From positions 124,001 to 188,000 of the forward strand of contig NZ_JAENIO010000002.1 in assembly GCF_016595415.1 (NCBI RefSeq): DNA of 64,000 nucleotides, read 5' to 3'. The DNA comes from Roseibacillus ishigakijimensis (lineage in GTDB: Bacteria > Verrucomicrobiota > Verrucomicrobiia > Verrucomicrobiales > Akkermansiaceae). The position numbers and the translations under genes were made by a program. This document shows positions 52,401 through 59,768 of the stretch, in pieces. The notes beneath the pieces are model-generated. The model did not search any database. It was not told the DNA's origin and was given only the letters and a program-made list of their open reading frames with translations. Numbering within the stretch: position 1 is the first letter of the stretch; every line of letters starts with the position of its first letter.

Positions 52401-52884
52401 CGTCGAATCCAAGGGGAAGGATCTTTTCCGCAAAAGCATGTATTCCTACTGGAAGCGCGCAGTCAATCCGCCCCGGCAGAACATTTTCGACGCCTCGGGG
52501 CGCGAGGTGTGCAATGTGCGGCACAAAATCACCAATACGCCGCTGCAGGCCCTGGCGCTGATGAATGACGAGACCTTCGTGGAAGCGGCCCGTCATCTTG
52601 CCGCCCGGGGTTTGCGGGAGGGAGGAGCGACAGCCAAGGAGCGGCTGGCCCACATCTACCGACTCGCGACCGGGTATTCCGCCGATGAGGAGGAGTTGGC
52701 CATCTTCTTGCAAAACCGCCGTCACTTCGCGGAGCACTTTGCCAGTCATCCTGCGGAAGCCCGCGACTTTCTCTCCATTGGGGCCACTCCCCGGGACGAG
52801 GACCTAGATTTGATCGACCATGCCGCCGATACCGCGACCGCCCACCTCATCCTCAACTTGGATGAGACCATCACGCTGGAGTGA
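49414..52884 (+). CDS. Anti-sigma-like domain fused to a PSD1 cytochrome protein
   Basis: 1156 residues. The first 75 residues (MTDQDRLLISSYLAGALDSS, ALNDLLRRSPEARAELLQQARVDSLLHEL) resemble cytoplasmic anti-sigma/FecR-type N termini; no zinc-binding HxxxCxxC is visible. One membrane helix follows at 78-97. The outer part has a coiled linker, a cytochrome-like domain with CFHCH (Cys173, Cys176, His177), DUF1549 with CARCHDHKYDP (Cys460, Cys463, His464), a discoidin-like insertion (about 560-750, ASYEQSNYPASQAIDGKAKT), and DUF1553. The gene is translationally coupled to the ECF sigma factor. It would sense outside with the haem/DUF part and hold or release the sigma factor inside. It is paralogous to the protein at 4270, which lacks the N-terminal part. 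Confidence 0.9.
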   Translation: MTDQDRLLISSYLAGALDSSQEKALNDLLRRSPEARAELLQQARVDSLLHELGGERPAQVVPFKAISPEEPSRRARWPVWTATAAAALTIAGVVLFAERPQLLAPEVAVGQENPRPLERKSLSREETYSQAIAKLQEAGSQKRAVAQSPALAAAPGERISYNQHIRPILSENCFHCHGPDPATREADIALHEPEFAFAEMDGIAPIVPGDAKASEVVARILDQHDPMPPKDSNRSLTFEEKELLQRWIDEGAEYEKHWAFVPPVKPEPPQVGDSGASVHNPVDQFVQAKLAEKGLEPAPPAEPEVLARRASLALTGLQPDLALLDAYLADPSEAAYERFVDHLLASDAYAERMALFWMDAARYADTDGYQNDHGRTNWPWRDWVIQAYRENMPFDQFTIEQLAGDMLPQATASQRLASAFNRNHRQNNEGGALAEEFLVENVIDRVETTSTVWLGLTTGCARCHDHKYDPISQREFFQLYAYFNNINERGIGRGTEAKPVEEFTSPLFEIPAGLAERLEHAQAQLAKARQETGTRFRNWVASHRPTSEAPDSWEPVSLLSARVPDNQGELTALPDGSYLFEGNNITRTSYQLAFEWPAGKTLSALRVEALPHESLVRLSLANNGNFVLTEAKVSFRPSEEGQAKSLPLARAAASYEQSNYPASQAIDGKAKTGWAVNGNPGESASLFLALAEPLKDAAGGTVEVTLEFFSSFTDHNIGRLRLATSQQAGALGRELILANQEVRAALEKEEAAWTGAERKLLREHFATIDSVLGNAQARVAAVEKELARAGFAKVPVMVMSEKSGEPAPAYLLNRGQYNEPDTSEALPRRMLEALLPGEEHPQDRLELARWLVSRENPITARVVVNRMWQRMMGIGLVKTSEDFGSQGELPVNQDLLDWLAMEFIDSGWDVKGLYRTIVTSHAFRQSSRTNPGLQEVDPENRYLARGPRYRMDGFAIRDLALNASGLLYPKVGGAPVKPYQPAGLWESVAANAGTRYVESKGKDLFRKSMYSYWKRAVNPPRQNIFDASGREVCNVRHKITNTPLQALALMNDETFVEAARHLAARGLREGGATAKERLAHIYRLATGYSADEEELAIFLQNRRHFAEHFASHPAEARDFLSIGATPRDEDLDLIDHAADTATAHLILNLDETITLE

Positions 52885-54585
52885 TTAGCGGGAGCGCTCG
52901 AACTCCCGCGCAGCCTCTTCCGCAGCCTCCTCGGCCGCGCGCTCTTCGCGCTGGATGCGGGCGACCCGCGCCAGGGTGGTGAGGAGGGCGGTGGCGTTCT
53001 CAGCCAGTTTGGCGGCCTCCGGCACATCGGCGGGCTCGTCGTAGCCCAGCCAGAGCGCGACCGCGAGGTCGGGGCTGCTGTGCAGCGCCCACAGGTCGTT
53101 GCCCGGATGGTTGAGTGCGCTCCAGGTGGGTTTGCCCAGGATTTCGAAAGGGCTCTGCGCGGCAAAGGAATCGAGGGCCGGTTTGCCTTGCGGCTGCTGT
53201 TGGAACAAGAGCTCGCCCTCGGAGTCGGTGAGGGATTCCACCAGATAGGTGCGTGGCTCGCGACCCTCATTGGCCAGAGTCGCCAACGCGGTGGCCACCT
53301 CTAGAGTGGTGGTTTGGAGATTGCCCCGGGCGAGCTCGTCACCCGTGGTGAAGGGCCCCCCGAAGCCGATGCGGCGGGCGAGCCGCTCCAAATCCCCGGG
53401 AGCCAGCTGCCGCGCGGTCTGGATGGGCTGATTGGGGATGGGCAAGTGCCCCCTTTCGGCCGAAAAGGCATAGATGAAGGGCTGGAAGGCAGGCCCGAGC
53501 TGGCGGCGGGTATCGAAGGCGCGGTTGAATTGGGAGCGCTCGGCGTCCCGAGCGGTGATGACCGCCCGCATGGCCCCGGTGGCAGGGTCCAGAGCGACGA
53601 GGGCGGCTTCCAGCTGGGCAAAGGGGGCCAGGATTTCGTCGATGCCCTGGCGGGCCAGGCGCTGCATTTCGCGGTCGATGGAAGAGGTCGCGGTGAGCCC
53701 TCCACTGGCAAAATCATTTTGATCCAGAAGCTCATTGAGATGGCGGCGCACGCAGCGAATGGCATCCACCTGCTCCTCACGAGCGGGGAGGAGGTGAAGC
53801 GGAGCCTGCAAGAATTCGTCGCGTTGCTCCGGGGTGAGGTGGCCGTCAATGGCCATATTGCGGAGCACGTCATTGCGCTCGCGGAGGGCGGCCTCTTCGT
53901 CGTTGCGGGGAGAAAAAGCGTGCGGGGCCCGGATGATGCCGACCAAGAGAGCGGCTTCCGGCACCGAGAGATCCGCCGTCGGGCGTCCGAAATAGCTCTG
54001 GGCCGCTTGCTCGATACCGAAGGCACCCGCGCCGAAATAAATGCGATTGAGATAGGCGGTGAGAATTTCCTTTTTGTCGAAATTGGCCTCCAAGCGATAA
54101 GCGAGGGCCATTTCCAGCAGCTTGCGATGGAAAGACATCTCCCTCATTTCGAAAGTATTGCGAGCCAGCTGCATGGTGAGGGTGGAGGCTCCCTGAGTCA
54201 TGCTGCGATCGCGCAAATTGCGGAGGGTGGCCCGGGCCACGCCCCGAAAGTGGACGCCCCCGTGTTCGAAAAAGTCCTTGTCTTCCCGGGTGGTGAGGGC
54301 GTTGATCAGGTGACTTGGCAGGTCCTCGTAGGTGATGAGGCGGCGGCGCGAGCCGTGGATGGCCGCCAGCTCCTGGCCTTCCCGGTCGAGCAGAAGAGTG
54401 CGCTCAGGCATTTTTTCCACCTTGGTGAGGTCGAATTGCGCCGCTTGCAACCAGTAGAGCAGGGCCACCACTACCGCGAGGAGACAGCCGATCCCCACCA
54501 CCCGCAAGAAGATGCGTCCCATTGCAAAAACCCAGGAAGGGAGCTGCTCCCAGAGCCCGGGTTCGTCGTTTTCCAGCCAAGTCAT
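52885..54585 (-). CDS. Class A penicillin-binding protein with a degenerate transpeptidase
   Basis: 566 residues. A membrane helix (about 25-47) leads to a full GT51 glycosyltransferase domain (about 60-240) with TTREDKDFFEHGGVHFRGV (catalytic Glu101), GASTLTMQLARN, KLLEMALAYRLE, KEILTAYLNRIYFG and AALLVGIIRAP. The transpeptidase domain is recognisable (ALVALDPATGAMRAVI, LWLGYDEP) but all three motifs are altered: SxxK reads GPAFQP (Pro365 for Ser, Gln368 for Lys), no SxN is evident, and KTG reads KPT (485-487). So it should polymerise glycan strands without cross-linking them. The C terminus is a short charged helix (REERAAEEAAEEAAREFERSR). Convergent with the sigma operon, adjacent stops. 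Confidence 0.9.
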   Translation of the reverse strand: MTWLENDEPGLWEQLPSWVFAMGRIFLRVVGIGCLLAVVVALLYWLQAAQFDLTKVEKMPERTLLLDREGQELAAIHGSRRRLITYEDLPSHLINALTTREDKDFFEHGGVHFRGVARATLRNLRDRSMTQGASTLTMQLARNTFEMREMSFHRKLLEMALAYRLEANFDKKEILTAYLNRIYFGAGAFGIEQAAQSYFGRPTADLSVPEAALLVGIIRAPHAFSPRNDEEAALRERNDVLRNMAIDGHLTPEQRDEFLQAPLHLLPAREEQVDAIRCVRRHLNELLDQNDFASGGLTATSSIDREMQRLARQGIDEILAPFAQLEAALVALDPATGAMRAVITARDAERSQFNRAFDTRRQLGPAFQPFIYAFSAERGHLPIPNQPIQTARQLAPGDLERLARRIGFGGPFTTGDELARGNLQTTTLEVATALATLANEGREPRTYLVESLTDSEGELLFQQQPQGKPALDSFAAQSPFEILGKPTWSALNHPGNDLWALHSSPDLAVALWLGYDEPADVPEAAKLAENATALLTTLARVARIQREERAAEEAAEEAAREFERSR

Positions 54586-54703
54586 GATCGTGTTTCTGTC
54601 GCAGAATCTCTTCCGTCGGGGTTTTTAGCGGTTCATTTCCGAAAAAAAGTTTCTCTTTTCCATCAAGAAGAGGGGTTGGCGATAGCCTTGATCTGCATTA
54701 AGG

Positions 54704-57298
54704 ATGTTTGAAGTGAAACGATTTCTTTTTTCCGTTTTTTCCGGGATCACGGCAAGTTGGTCTCTCGGTCAGGGGGCCATGGAGTCTCCCCCGGCCCAAG
54801 GGTTGGGGGCCGAGGACTTTGCCCGGCGGGAAGAAGCGGTGGAAAATCTGTGGGCCCGGGGGGAGGAGGCGCTGCCGGAATTGGAGGCCATGCGCGATTC
54901 TCCCGATCCCGAAGTTGCTTGGCGAGCCCGCCGCATACTGCGTTGGATTGACTTGGAACTGACTCCGGAAACGCCTCCGGCAGTGGTGGCGGCGGTGGAG
55001 GCCTATCGCCGGGCTGACAATGGGGTGGAGCGCAATCGCCTCTACGAATTCCTCCTGGCCCAGGAGGCTTATCTCACCCTTTTCCGTCTCCCGCGCCATA
55101 TTCCGGATCCGGAAGTGGCCAGCCATTTGAGCGAGCAAGTGGACGAATTGGCTGAAACAGTTGCCAAAGAGAAGATTCGGCAAGGAGAGGATGAAGAAGC
55201 CTTTGCCATCCTCACCGACACCCGCAAGTCCGAGCTGGGCACTCTGCGCTGGCTGACCCTGGCGGAGGCGTTGGGGAAAAGCGAAGCTCTCTGGGATGAG
55301 CTGAGTGAGGGCGACCGCTTGAAGCTGGCGCGCTGGAGGGGTGATAAGGAGCTGATTGAGAAGCTGGCCCCCGACGACCATGAAGTCCGCCTCTCTTTGA
55401 ACTTGGTCAATGGGGAGCTCGGAGACTTTTTGGACAAGCAGATGCGGCGCGGCGATCGGCGGGGAGCATTGGCCAAACTCATCTCTGCCCGCTGGGGAGG
55501 CAAGGTCTCGGCGGAAGAAGCTCAGCGGCTGCGGGAAGAGCTGGCTGCTGATGTCGAAGAACAAGAATTGAATTGGAAAGAAGCGGTCGGGATTCTGAGT
55601 CTCACCGGAGCTTACGAGGAACTCCGTCCCCATTTGGAAACACTCTTTCCCAGGGAGCTGGCATTGGAACTGGAGTCCTATGAGCGAGTGGAGGAAGCCT
55701 TTGCCCTGCTGGGATTGGAGGTTGGCGAGCCCCTCCCCGAGGACTGGATCACCGGGCAGCTCGGACGGGTCGAGGGAGAATTCGATATTCTCAATGACGG
55801 ATGCGCCAATCTCCTCGATCTCGCCTTTATCCTGAGCGAGAGGGGACGAGAGGAGGATGCGGAGCGCATTTTCGATGCCTTGGGGAGCCAGATGAAAGAG
55901 TTCTCCGAAGAGGATTTTGGCGAGTATCTCTTTTACCTCACCGGGCGCAGTCGGTTGCGGGCCAGTCAGGGGGCGATTGAGTATGCCCTGCGGCAAGCCC
56001 GGGCCGAGGAAGAGGAGCTCTTCACTCCCACCGAGTTTCTCAATGAAGCTTTTTACGAAGATGAGAGCGTGCTGCGGCTGAATCGTTTTCTGCAAGGGGT
56101 GGAGCCTGACAAGTCGGATTGGGAGATTGTTGAACTCGTCTTTGCCCTCCGGGGGCGGCCCGTTTCCCTTCCTTGGGAAGAGGTGGCGGAGGCGCTGCGC
56201 CAGTTGGAAGAGAGTGCAGCCGAGCGCGAATCGGTTGAACAATGGAATCTCTTATCCGAATGCGCTTTTGCTTGCGGGGAACTCGCCGTTGCCGAGCGAG
56301 CCGCCCGGGCACTGGCTTCGCTTGACAAAAAGGACGAGGGCTATGCCTTGGAGCTGGCTTATTTCCAGTTTTTGAATGGCGACTACGACGAGTCCGCCGA
56401 CCTCTTTCTCCCCACTCTCCGGGAGGACATGCTCGCCACCCGCCTGCATGCGGTGGTGGCTCTGGAGTTGTGCGGGCGCTCGGCGGAAGCGGCCGAGCAG
56501 TGGAGTTTCCTTGAGAAAATTGCCTTGGGAGATGGTTCTTGGTTGGTGGAAGTGGCCACCATTTTCGGTCGCTGCGGCGAGTATGAGCGCCAGCGGGAGC
56601 TTCTCGAGCGAGCCCTTCTGATGTTGCCTGCTGGTGAGGGGCGCTGGTTTTCGACCTTGATTCAGCTCGGCGAAGCGGCCCGTCTGGCGGGGCACTGGCA
56701 GCAGGCCGCAGTCTGCGGGGAAGCCTTTGTGCTGCTCATGAGTTATGATGACGAAAGCCGCTACAGTGCCAATCTCCATTTGCGCGCGGAGATCGACTTT
56801 GCCCATGCCATGGCCGCCCTGACGACGGGTGATCGCGAGCGGGGACGGGCCTTGCTAAGCGAGCTGCGCGGTTACGGGGGCTTCTACGGGCTGGTGGCCA
56901 ACGAGATTTTTCTGAAGCTTCGGCAAGGTGGATTTCACGAGGAAGCGGAAGAATTCTGGCGGGGGCTGGCTCCGACCTATGAAGAATCGCTGCGCTTTTT
57001 TCCCGAAGCGGCCAATGCCCACAACACCGCTGCCTGGGTGGCCTCGCGCGCGGCCTGCGACTTGGTAAAAGCCAATGAGTGGATCGAAATTGCTCTCTCC
57101 ATCAGTCCCCGATCGTCGGCTTATCTGGACACGCGGGCGGAGGTCTATTTCGCCATGGGGGAGCGGGAGAAAGCGATCCAGTGGTCGGAGAAGGCCTGCC
57201 TCCGCAGTGATGATTTGATGGAACTGGAGCAACTGCGGGTGCAGCATCGCCACTTTCTTGCCGACCCCTTTCCTCTCCCTGAACCAGCCTCCGAGTAG
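54704..57298 (+). CDS. Large exported TPR-like repeat protein
   Basis: Unrecognised beyond its repeats. 864 residues from ATG 54704; GTG 54713 is a fair alternative, with AAGGA 8 bases before it. A signal peptide (KRFLFSVFSGITASWSLGQG) leads to a nearly all-helical, Glu/Arg-rich chain of TPR-like pairs, clearest in the second half (YALELAYFQFLNGDYDESADLFLP, VVALELCGRSAEAAEQWSFLEK, EWIEIALSISPRSSAYLDTRAEVYFAMGEREKAIQWSEKA). The first half has HEAT-like features (PDPEVAWRARRILR, typical of repeat contacts). Such proteins are scaffolds; the partner is unknown. It is divergent from the PBP gene and convergent with xerC. Confidence 0.8.
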   Translation: MFEVKRFLFSVFSGITASWSLGQGAMESPPAQGLGAEDFARREEAVENLWARGEEALPELEAMRDSPDPEVAWRARRILRWIDLELTPETPPAVVAAVEAYRRADNGVERNRLYEFLLAQEAYLTLFRLPRHIPDPEVASHLSEQVDELAETVAKEKIRQGEDEEAFAILTDTRKSELGTLRWLTLAEALGKSEALWDELSEGDRLKLARWRGDKELIEKLAPDDHEVRLSLNLVNGELGDFLDKQMRRGDRRGALAKLISARWGGKVSAEEAQRLREELAADVEEQELNWKEAVGILSLTGAYEELRPHLETLFPRELALELESYERVEEAFALLGLEVGEPLPEDWITGQLGRVEGEFDILNDGCANLLDLAFILSERGREEDAERIFDALGSQMKEFSEEDFGEYLFYLTGRSRLRASQGAIEYALRQARAEEEELFTPTEFLNEAFYEDESVLRLNRFLQGVEPDKSDWEIVELVFALRGRPVSLPWEEVAEALRQLEESAAERESVEQWNLLSECAFACGELAVAERAARALASLDKKDEGYALELAYFQFLNGDYDESADLFLPTLREDMLATRLHAVVALELCGRSAEAAEQWSFLEKIALGDGSWLVEVATIFGRCGEYERQRELLERALLMLPAGEGRWFSTLIQLGEAARLAGHWQQAAVCGEAFVLLMSYDDESRYSANLHLRAEIDFAHAMAALTTGDRERGRALLSELRGYGGFYGLVANEIFLKLRQGGFHEEAEEFWRGLAPTYEESLRFFPEAANAHNTAAWVASRAACDLVKANEWIEIALSISPRSSAYLDTRAEVYFAMGEREKAIQWSEKACLRSDDLMELEQLRVQHRHFLADPFPLPEPASE

Positions 57299-57299
57299 C

Positions 57300-58199
57300 C
57301 TACTTGGCCCGGGGGTGAGCGGCGCGGTAGGCTTCTTGCAGGCGGGTTTTGCTCACGGCGGTGTAGATTTGCGTGGTTGAGAGGGAAGCGTGCCCGAGGA
57401 GGGATTGCACCGCCCGCAAGTCGGCTCCGCTATCCAGCAGATGGGTGGCAAAGGAGTGTCGGAGCTTGTGGGGAGTGACGTCGAAGGGAATCTCGCTTTG
57501 GCGCAGATACTTCTTCAAAAGCTGATCAACGGCCCGGGGAGACAGGCGTTTGCGAAGTTTGGAGAGGAAGAGCGGACCCTCGTGCACACCAGCCTGGTGG
57601 CGATACTGTTGCACCGCCCGGCAGGCATAAGAGCCCACAGGGACCAGGCGTTCCTTGGCGCCTTTTCCCAGGACCCGCAGGCTGGTGGTGGTGCTCTCCA
57701 TCTGCTCTGCCTGCAAGCTCACCAGCTCGGCGAGGCGGAGACCGGTGGAGTAGAAAAGCTCCAGGATGGCGGTATCGCGATAGGGGAGCCAAGCGGGGGC
57801 TTGGCGGGGCAGGGGCAGCTGGAGGGGCAGGGTGAGGAGGTGCTCCACTTGTTGGAGGCTGAGGGTGACGGGGAGCTTTTTCTCGGCTTTGGGGAGCTGG
57901 ACCTCGGCCAGGGGATTTTTTGGCAATCCCTGCCGGTAGGTGAGGTATTTGTAGAATGAGCGCAGGGCGGCGAAGCGGAGACGGATGGTGGCCCGGGCTG
58001 TTTCCGCCTTCATCAGTTCGAACAAGTAGGCGCGGAAGTGATCGGCAGTGAGCTCGCGCCAGCCGGGAAAGTCCTCGCCCAGGCTTTCTCGAAAAAGCCG
58101 CAACGAGCGCTCGTAGTTCTCTTGCGTATGGGGTGAGGCGTTTTTCTCGATGGCGAGAAATTCCAGGAAAGTCTCCTCAAGTTGTTCTGCGGCGGGCAT
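57300..58199 (-). CDS. xerC: Tyrosine site-specific recombinase XerC-like
   Basis: 299 residues from ATG 58199 (MPAAEQLEETFLEFLAIEKNA). SAM-like core-binding N domain (SPHTQENYERSLRLF), then the catalytic set: Arg in STGLRLAELVSL, Lys in VLGKGAKERLVP, HKLRHSFATHLL, LLGHASLSTTQIY with His and the Tyr nucleophile. It is a second Xer protein in the window, the probable partner of the one at 12663 for chromosome-dimer resolution. The naming of the two is provisional. Normal length and lack of mobile-element neighbours argue against a phage or transposon origin. Confidence 0.88.
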   Translation of the reverse strand: MPAAEQLEETFLEFLAIEKNASPHTQENYERSLRLFRESLGEDFPGWRELTADHFRAYLFELMKAETARATIRLRFAALRSFYKYLTYRQGLPKNPLAEVQLPKAEKKLPVTLSLQQVEHLLTLPLQLPLPRQAPAWLPYRDTAILELFYSTGLRLAELVSLQAEQMESTTTSLRVLGKGAKERLVPVGSYACRAVQQYRHQAGVHEGPLFLSKLRKRLSPRAVDQLLKKYLRQSEIPFDVTPHKLRHSFATHLLDSGADLRAVQSLLGHASLSTTQIYTAVSKTRLQEAYRAAHPRAK

Positions 58200-58284
58200 T
58201 ACTTGACATAAGTTAAACAAATGAAGTGGTCCTGACAACTCTTCTCTCTTGCCATTCCCGCTCCCTCAGCGAGTCTCTCGAGTC

Positions 58285-59148
58285 ATGAAATTCGCCTCTT
58301 GTCTTCCCTGTGCTCTGAGCATTCTCGCTTTTTCTTCCTCCGCTTGGTCCGCCGAAGAGGTCTTCTTTCAGCTCAAGTTTGAACCGGGAAAAACGTATCT
58401 CATCGAATCAAAGATCGAGCAGAAAGCCACGATGCCCATGGCTGGGCAACAGATCGAGACGGAATCAACGATGACCCTGGTGACTAGCCAGCAGGTCAGC
58501 AAACACGAAGAAGGACTGGCGGTAGTGCAAAAGTCGGAGTCGCTGCTAGTGGACATGACGGTGGGCGGAATGGCCCTGAGCTACAACTCCGCGAAGCCGC
58601 AAGGCCCGGCCGCTGCCATGTTTGCTCCCATGCTGGAGGCCAGCTCCACCCTGGTGCTGGGCGAGAAGGGAGAGGTGATTTCGGTGACCGCCCAGGTGCC
58701 GGTGGGTTTGGAAGCCATGGGGATGGGGGAAGCCGAGGTGAAGCAAAGCGCTCGGGAAATGGTCGATCTGATGGCCAATAAGAAAGTGAAGGAAGGGGGG
58801 AACTGGCTGGTGATCTCCTCTTTTCCGCTGGGCGGAATCGTCGAGAAGCCCGTGCCAGTGGTTTACACGCTGGTTTTCGAGAAGATGGTGGATCAGGACG
58901 AGCGGCGGCTGGCCAAGGTGCGGGTCTCTGGGGAAGTGAAGCCCGAGCCCGGCCCACTGACTGTGACCGCCAAGGAGATGGGCGGCTACTTTTTGTTCGA
59001 CCCCGAAATCGCGCAGGTGCGGGAGGCGGTCCTGACTTATGATTTCGAGATCGGCCTCCCGGAGGGAACGCCTCTAGCTCCTGGCGCGGCTGGCAAGATG
59101 CCCCTGAAAATGAAGTCACACTCCGTCTTGAGCGAAATCAAGCCGTGA
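58285..59148 (+). CDS. Exported protein of unknown function (DUF6263-like)
   Basis: 287 residues from ATG 58285, which begins a signal peptide (MKFASCLPCALSILAFSSSAWSA). The mature part is beta-rich: FFQLKFEPGKTYLIESKIEQKATMPM near residues 26-52, TMTLVTSQQVSKHEEGLAVVQKSESLLVDM, and LVISSFPLGGIVEKPVPVVYTLVFEKM. This plan resembles DUF6263-type exported proteins common in this phylum and in planctomycetes; the assignment is tentative. No catalytic residues are seen. It ends overlapping the convergent ACT-domain gene by 11 bases, so the two 3' ends share sequence. Confidence 0.7.
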   Translation: MKFASCLPCALSILAFSSSAWSAEEVFFQLKFEPGKTYLIESKIEQKATMPMAGQQIETESTMTLVTSQQVSKHEEGLAVVQKSESLLVDMTVGGMALSYNSAKPQGPAAAMFAPMLEASSTLVLGEKGEVISVTAQVPVGLEAMGMGEAEVKQSAREMVDLMANKKVKEGGNWLVISSFPLGGIVEKPVPVVYTLVFEKMVDQDERRLAKVRVSGEVKPEPGPLTVTAKEMGGYFLFDPEIAQVREAVLTYDFEIGLPEGTPLAPGAAGKMPLKMKSHSVLSEIKP

Positions 59149-59659
59149 CCTTGGCGACCGTCACCTGCAGGTCGGGGGAGAGGGCTTCCAAACCCTGCCC
59201 GAGATTTTCTGGGGAGCCCTCGTCTTCCAAGGCCACAGTGGCGATGGTGTGGAAAATGGGTTGCCCGGACTGCGGAGCGGGCTCGAGCCGGGTCTCCATG
59301 GCCACGATATTGGCGTGGTGCGCGCGCAGGGCGCGGGAGACTTCGGAAAGAATGCCGGGGCGATCGTTGCCGAGGACGTCCAGAAGGTAGAGCGTCCGCT
59401 CTGTGTTGGGGGCCACTTCCTCTTCACGGGCGACAGAGATCTGCAGGTTCTCACTCGCCTGCGCCTGTAATGCTTGCGCCAAGTTGTCGGCTTGCTCGCG
59501 GGGACAGGTCACCTTCACGATACCGGCGAATTGTCCGGCCAGGCGGGCCATCTGGGACTCCTGCCAGCTCCCTCCCCGTTCGTTGACGGTGGTAGCGAGG
59601 CTGTCGACGATTCCCCGGCGGTCAGGACCCAGAATAGTGAGGACGAGTGTTTCTTGCAT
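59138..59659 (-). CDS. Double ACT-domain protein, GcvR-like
   Basis: 173 residues holding two ACT domains and nothing else: ETLVLTILGPDRRGIVDSLATTVNERGGSW (about 3-32) and TLYLLDVLGNDRPGILSEVSRALRAHHANI (about 88-117), each with the Gly-x-Asp-Arg-x-Gly-Ile ligand-binding turn. This is the layout of GcvR, which represses the glycine-cleavage operon in E. coli by binding glycine. Amino-acid sensing is a reasonable inference; the target here is unknown. It is convergent with the DUF6263-like gene. Confidence 0.85.
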   Translation of the reverse strand: MQETLVLTILGPDRRGIVDSLATTVNERGGSWQESQMARLAGQFAGIVKVTCPREQADNLAQALQAQASENLQISVAREEEVAPNTERTLYLLDVLGNDRPGILSEVSRALRAHHANIVAMETRLEPAPQSGQPIFHTIATVALEDEGSPENLGQGLEALSPDLQVTVAKVTA

Positions 59660-59768
59660 GGGTGAAACTTGGCCACAATTTTGCGAATCCGTCTACCTTC
59701 AATGCGTGGAGAAGGGGGATGCTGAATTCCCGGCTTGTTCTCCGGGGTAGGCAGGGCAAAGTGGGCAA

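Noticed and set aside
53314-54711. A 465-codon plus-strand open frame
   Set aside because: It is antisense to the class A PBP gene, which has clear GT51 motifs.
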